Source: Arthrobacter antibioticus (GTDB lineage: Bacteria; Actinomycetota; Actinomycetes; Actinomycetales; Micrococcaceae). From it: 64,000 nucleotides of DNA. The notes beneath the pieces were generated by a model. The model saw only the letters and a program-made list of their open reading frames with translations, was not told the origin of the DNA and made no database searches. Of this stretch, positions 62,489 through 64,000 are shown one piece after another. A program made the position numbers and the translations under genes. The DNA is taken from NCBI RefSeq assembly GCF_030063205.1, contig NZ_JASISQ010000009.1:62001-126000 (forward strand), written 5' to 3'. Numbering within the stretch: the first letter of the stretch is position 1; the number at the start of each line of letters is the position of its first letter.

Positions 62489-63529
62489 TTACTCGGTGTC
62501 GTGGGGCAGAGTATCAAGAGCTGCGGTGAGTTGGTCCTCTGCAGGCACCAGCGCACGGTCAGAGCTGGTGAGCTGGTCGTAGGTGTAGGAAGCAACAGCC
62601 ATCGGTGAAGTGGACCGGCCGAGTGCGTAGCGCACAGTGTGGTCGTTTTTACTGCCGCAGATGAGGATGCCTACAGTGGGGGAGTGGGCCTCTCGGCGGA
62701 GCTTGTCATCCACCAAGGCGACGTAAAAGTTTAGTTTGCCGGCGAACTCAGGCTGGAATTTACCGGTCTTGAGCTCGATGACAAAATAGCGCAGCTGTTC
62801 GACATGGAAGAACAGCAGATCGATGTAGAAATCGTCTCCTTCCACTTCTAGATGTACTTGGCGCCCAACAAAGGCAAACCCAGGACCCATTTCACGCAAG
62901 GTTTCCACAATACGGTCCATGAGTGCCTGCTCAAGATCGCGTTCAGCGACCTCGCCTGAGAGCCCTAGGAACTCGAACGCGTAGGGGTCTTTGGCGACTT
63001 GTTGTGCTAACTCCGAGTCAGGGGCTGCTAGATGCTGGGTGAAATTCGAAGGTGCGGTCCCGCTGCGCTGCATGGACCGGTTCATCATCATGTTTAGCAG
63101 GACGTTGCGCGACCACCCATATTCCACCGCAGCGGCCGTATACCACTGACGTTCCTCTGTGGAATGAGCCTTGTCTAAGAGGGTGCGGATATGTCCCCAT
63201 GGCAATTGCGCCACAAGCTGTGGCACATTTGCCTCGCCGCCCCATTCACTGGCCATCGTCCGCATATATTGCAGATTCCGTTGGGAAAAACCACGCATCT
63301 GTGGGAACTCTGCCCGCAGGTCGTCGGCTAGTCGACGAATGATCCCGGCACCCCACCCATGGGCCTCTTGTCGGAGCAGGATCTGGCGGCCAATGCCCCA
63401 ATACAGGCCAATTAGTTCCGTGTTTACTCTGCGTTGAGCGGTTAGCCGTGACTGGCGTACCTGGTCCTTCAACGCCGCCAGCACGTCAGCATAGTCATCA
63501 GGAAGGGGAAGTATCTCAGCATCGGTCAT
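62489..63529 (-). CDS. YhcG-type PD-(D/E)XK nuclease
   Basis: This 346-residue protein is a full-length YhcG/DUF1016 family member. The N-terminal helical domain has YWGIGRQILLRQEAHGWGAGIIRRLADDLR and FSQRNLQYMRTMA. The C-terminal nuclease domain has LEVEGDDFYIDLLFFHVEQLRYFVIELKTGKF with D and ExK. Proteins of this type occur with restriction-modification and other defence loci. Confidence 0.88.
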   Translation of the reverse strand: MTDAEILPLPDDYADVLAALKDQVRQSRLTAQRRVNTELIGLYWGIGRQILLRQEAHGWGAGIIRRLADDLRAEFPQMRGFSQRNLQYMRTMASEWGGEANVPQLVAQLPWGHIRTLLDKAHSTEERQWYTAAAVEYGWSRNVLLNMMMNRSMQRSGTAPSNFTQHLAAPDSELAQQVAKDPYAFEFLGLSGEVAERDLEQALMDRIVETLREMGPGFAFVGRQVHLEVEGDDFYIDLLFFHVEQLRYFVIELKTGKFQPEFAGKLNFYVALVDDKLRREAHSPTVGILICGSKNDHTVRYALGRSTSPMAVASYTYDQLTSSDRALVPAEDQLTAALDTLPHDTE

Positions 63530-64000
63530 TCTTCCACCCTATCCAAGCGTGCGGACATCCTGGGGCTTGAGCCGGAGGATACATTTTATGGGCACTCGAC
63601 CAGTTCCAGATGTCGAATAGATACTTCTTATGGAGACTGGAATATTCCCATCTGCAACGAGTTGAAGAAACTCGGTGGTGAACCAGCCCGTACTTCATAG
63701 ACGCCATCCTGGGCGTCTAACCGGAGAGATCCTGATCATCATGCCTGCTGCAAAGCAGTCGCAAGAATGCTACGCGACGATTCAAAGGATATTTTCCTTG
63801 ATGATGAGAAATCTCCGGATGAGACACTTTGGTGGGATGTTTCGGAGTCTGCACAAGTTGCCTATACCCTGCGATTTACTCCGCTGGCTGTCAGTCTGGG
63901 AAGTGGCTGTTGCTTGTCTTGTTAATGGTTCCTTTGTTAGGACAACAATCAGTCGAGACAATACCTTTGTACAGATGGTACTATCCTCATCCTTACTTTG
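63530..64000. other. Right edge, no confident gene
   Basis: Apart from the tentative small peptide, a frame from ATG 63741 with GGAGAG upstream stays open to the window end but has an unlikely composition. A gene may begin here and continue beyond the window. Confidence 0.35.
63767..63925 (+). CDS. Possible small Cys-ended peptide
   Basis: A 52-codon frame encodes an acidic first half (LRDDSKDIFLDDEKSPDETLW) and an end SLGSGCCLSC. No Shine-Dalgarno sequence is at its ATG. A GGAGAG at 63723 instead suits a different frame starting at 63741 that runs off the window. It could be a peptide precursor or chance. Very tentative. Confidence 0.25.
   Translation: MLRDDSKDIFLDDEKSPDETLWWDVSESAQVAYTLRFTPLAVSLGSGCCLSC

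Overview
The window looks like plasmid DNA from a high-GC actinobacterium of the Micrococcaceae type (Arthrobacter, Glutamicibacter or a relative). The evidence is two ParA partition loci, a pAL5000-type replicase gene (so far typical of actinobacterial plasmids), two serine resolvases, Tn3-family inverted repeats, IS3 elements, actinobacterial regulators (HxlR, MarR, ArsR, ECF sigma) and frequent GTG and TTG starts. The species cannot be named from the sequence alone.

Layout. 0.5-1.9 kb: a first parAB locus among short AT-rich repeats. 2.0-3.6 kb: a res-site copy and a decayed IS3 element. 3.8-12.0 kb: an AT-richer plantazolicin-like azole peptide cluster with ABC exporter, cyclodehydratase pair, dehydrogenase, CPBP protease, methyltransferase, two 41-residue precursors and an ArsR-type regulator. 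12.6-13.9 kb: an IS3 element with a 3-bp target duplication. 13.9-28.9 kb: ordinary accessory genes (SDR and NmrA reductases, RidA, aminotransferase IV, NUDIX, GNAT, lipoproteins, ECF sigma pair). 29.5-30.25 kb: a resolvase with its res site. The res-like copy near 2.0 kb lies in the same orientation, so the 28 kb between them is bounded by direct res copies.

30.2-42.1 kb: a patchwork in which further copies of the resolvase crossover-like site separate small modules: a zinc-hook AAA ATPase, a possible nuclease, and a TIR-domain protein. 39.0-43.3 kb is a complete 4.3-kb plasmid. Its replicase gene is split at a 5-bp target duplication by two Tn3-like elements (A and B). Each element carries a 38-bp inverted repeat and a roughly 245-bp res end, but different cargo. 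Joining the two halves in frame restores a 307-residue replicase.

45.3-47.0 kb: a second parAB locus with a duplicated centromere-like array. 47.7-59.6 kb: an unrecognised biosynthetic cluster. It holds a phosphopantetheinyl transferase, a free adenylation domain, a carrier protein, an ectoine-synthase-like cupin, an acyl-CoA-dehydrogenase-like enzyme, a transglutaminase-like protein, two cysteine-less AMDase-like proteins, a FrnE-like oxidoreductase, a deaminase, a paired SMR exporter, PsuG, a HAD phosphatase and an MFS exporter. A MarR regulator and matching palindromes lie at its promoters. 60.3-64.0 kb: a membrane protein, a second resolvase, a tiny basic protein and a YhcG-type nuclease.

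The main points for follow-up are the plantazolicin-like cluster with two new core sequences, the orphan carrier-protein pathway, and the resolvase-site patchwork that appears to have assembled defence-like genes and a whole small plasmid.
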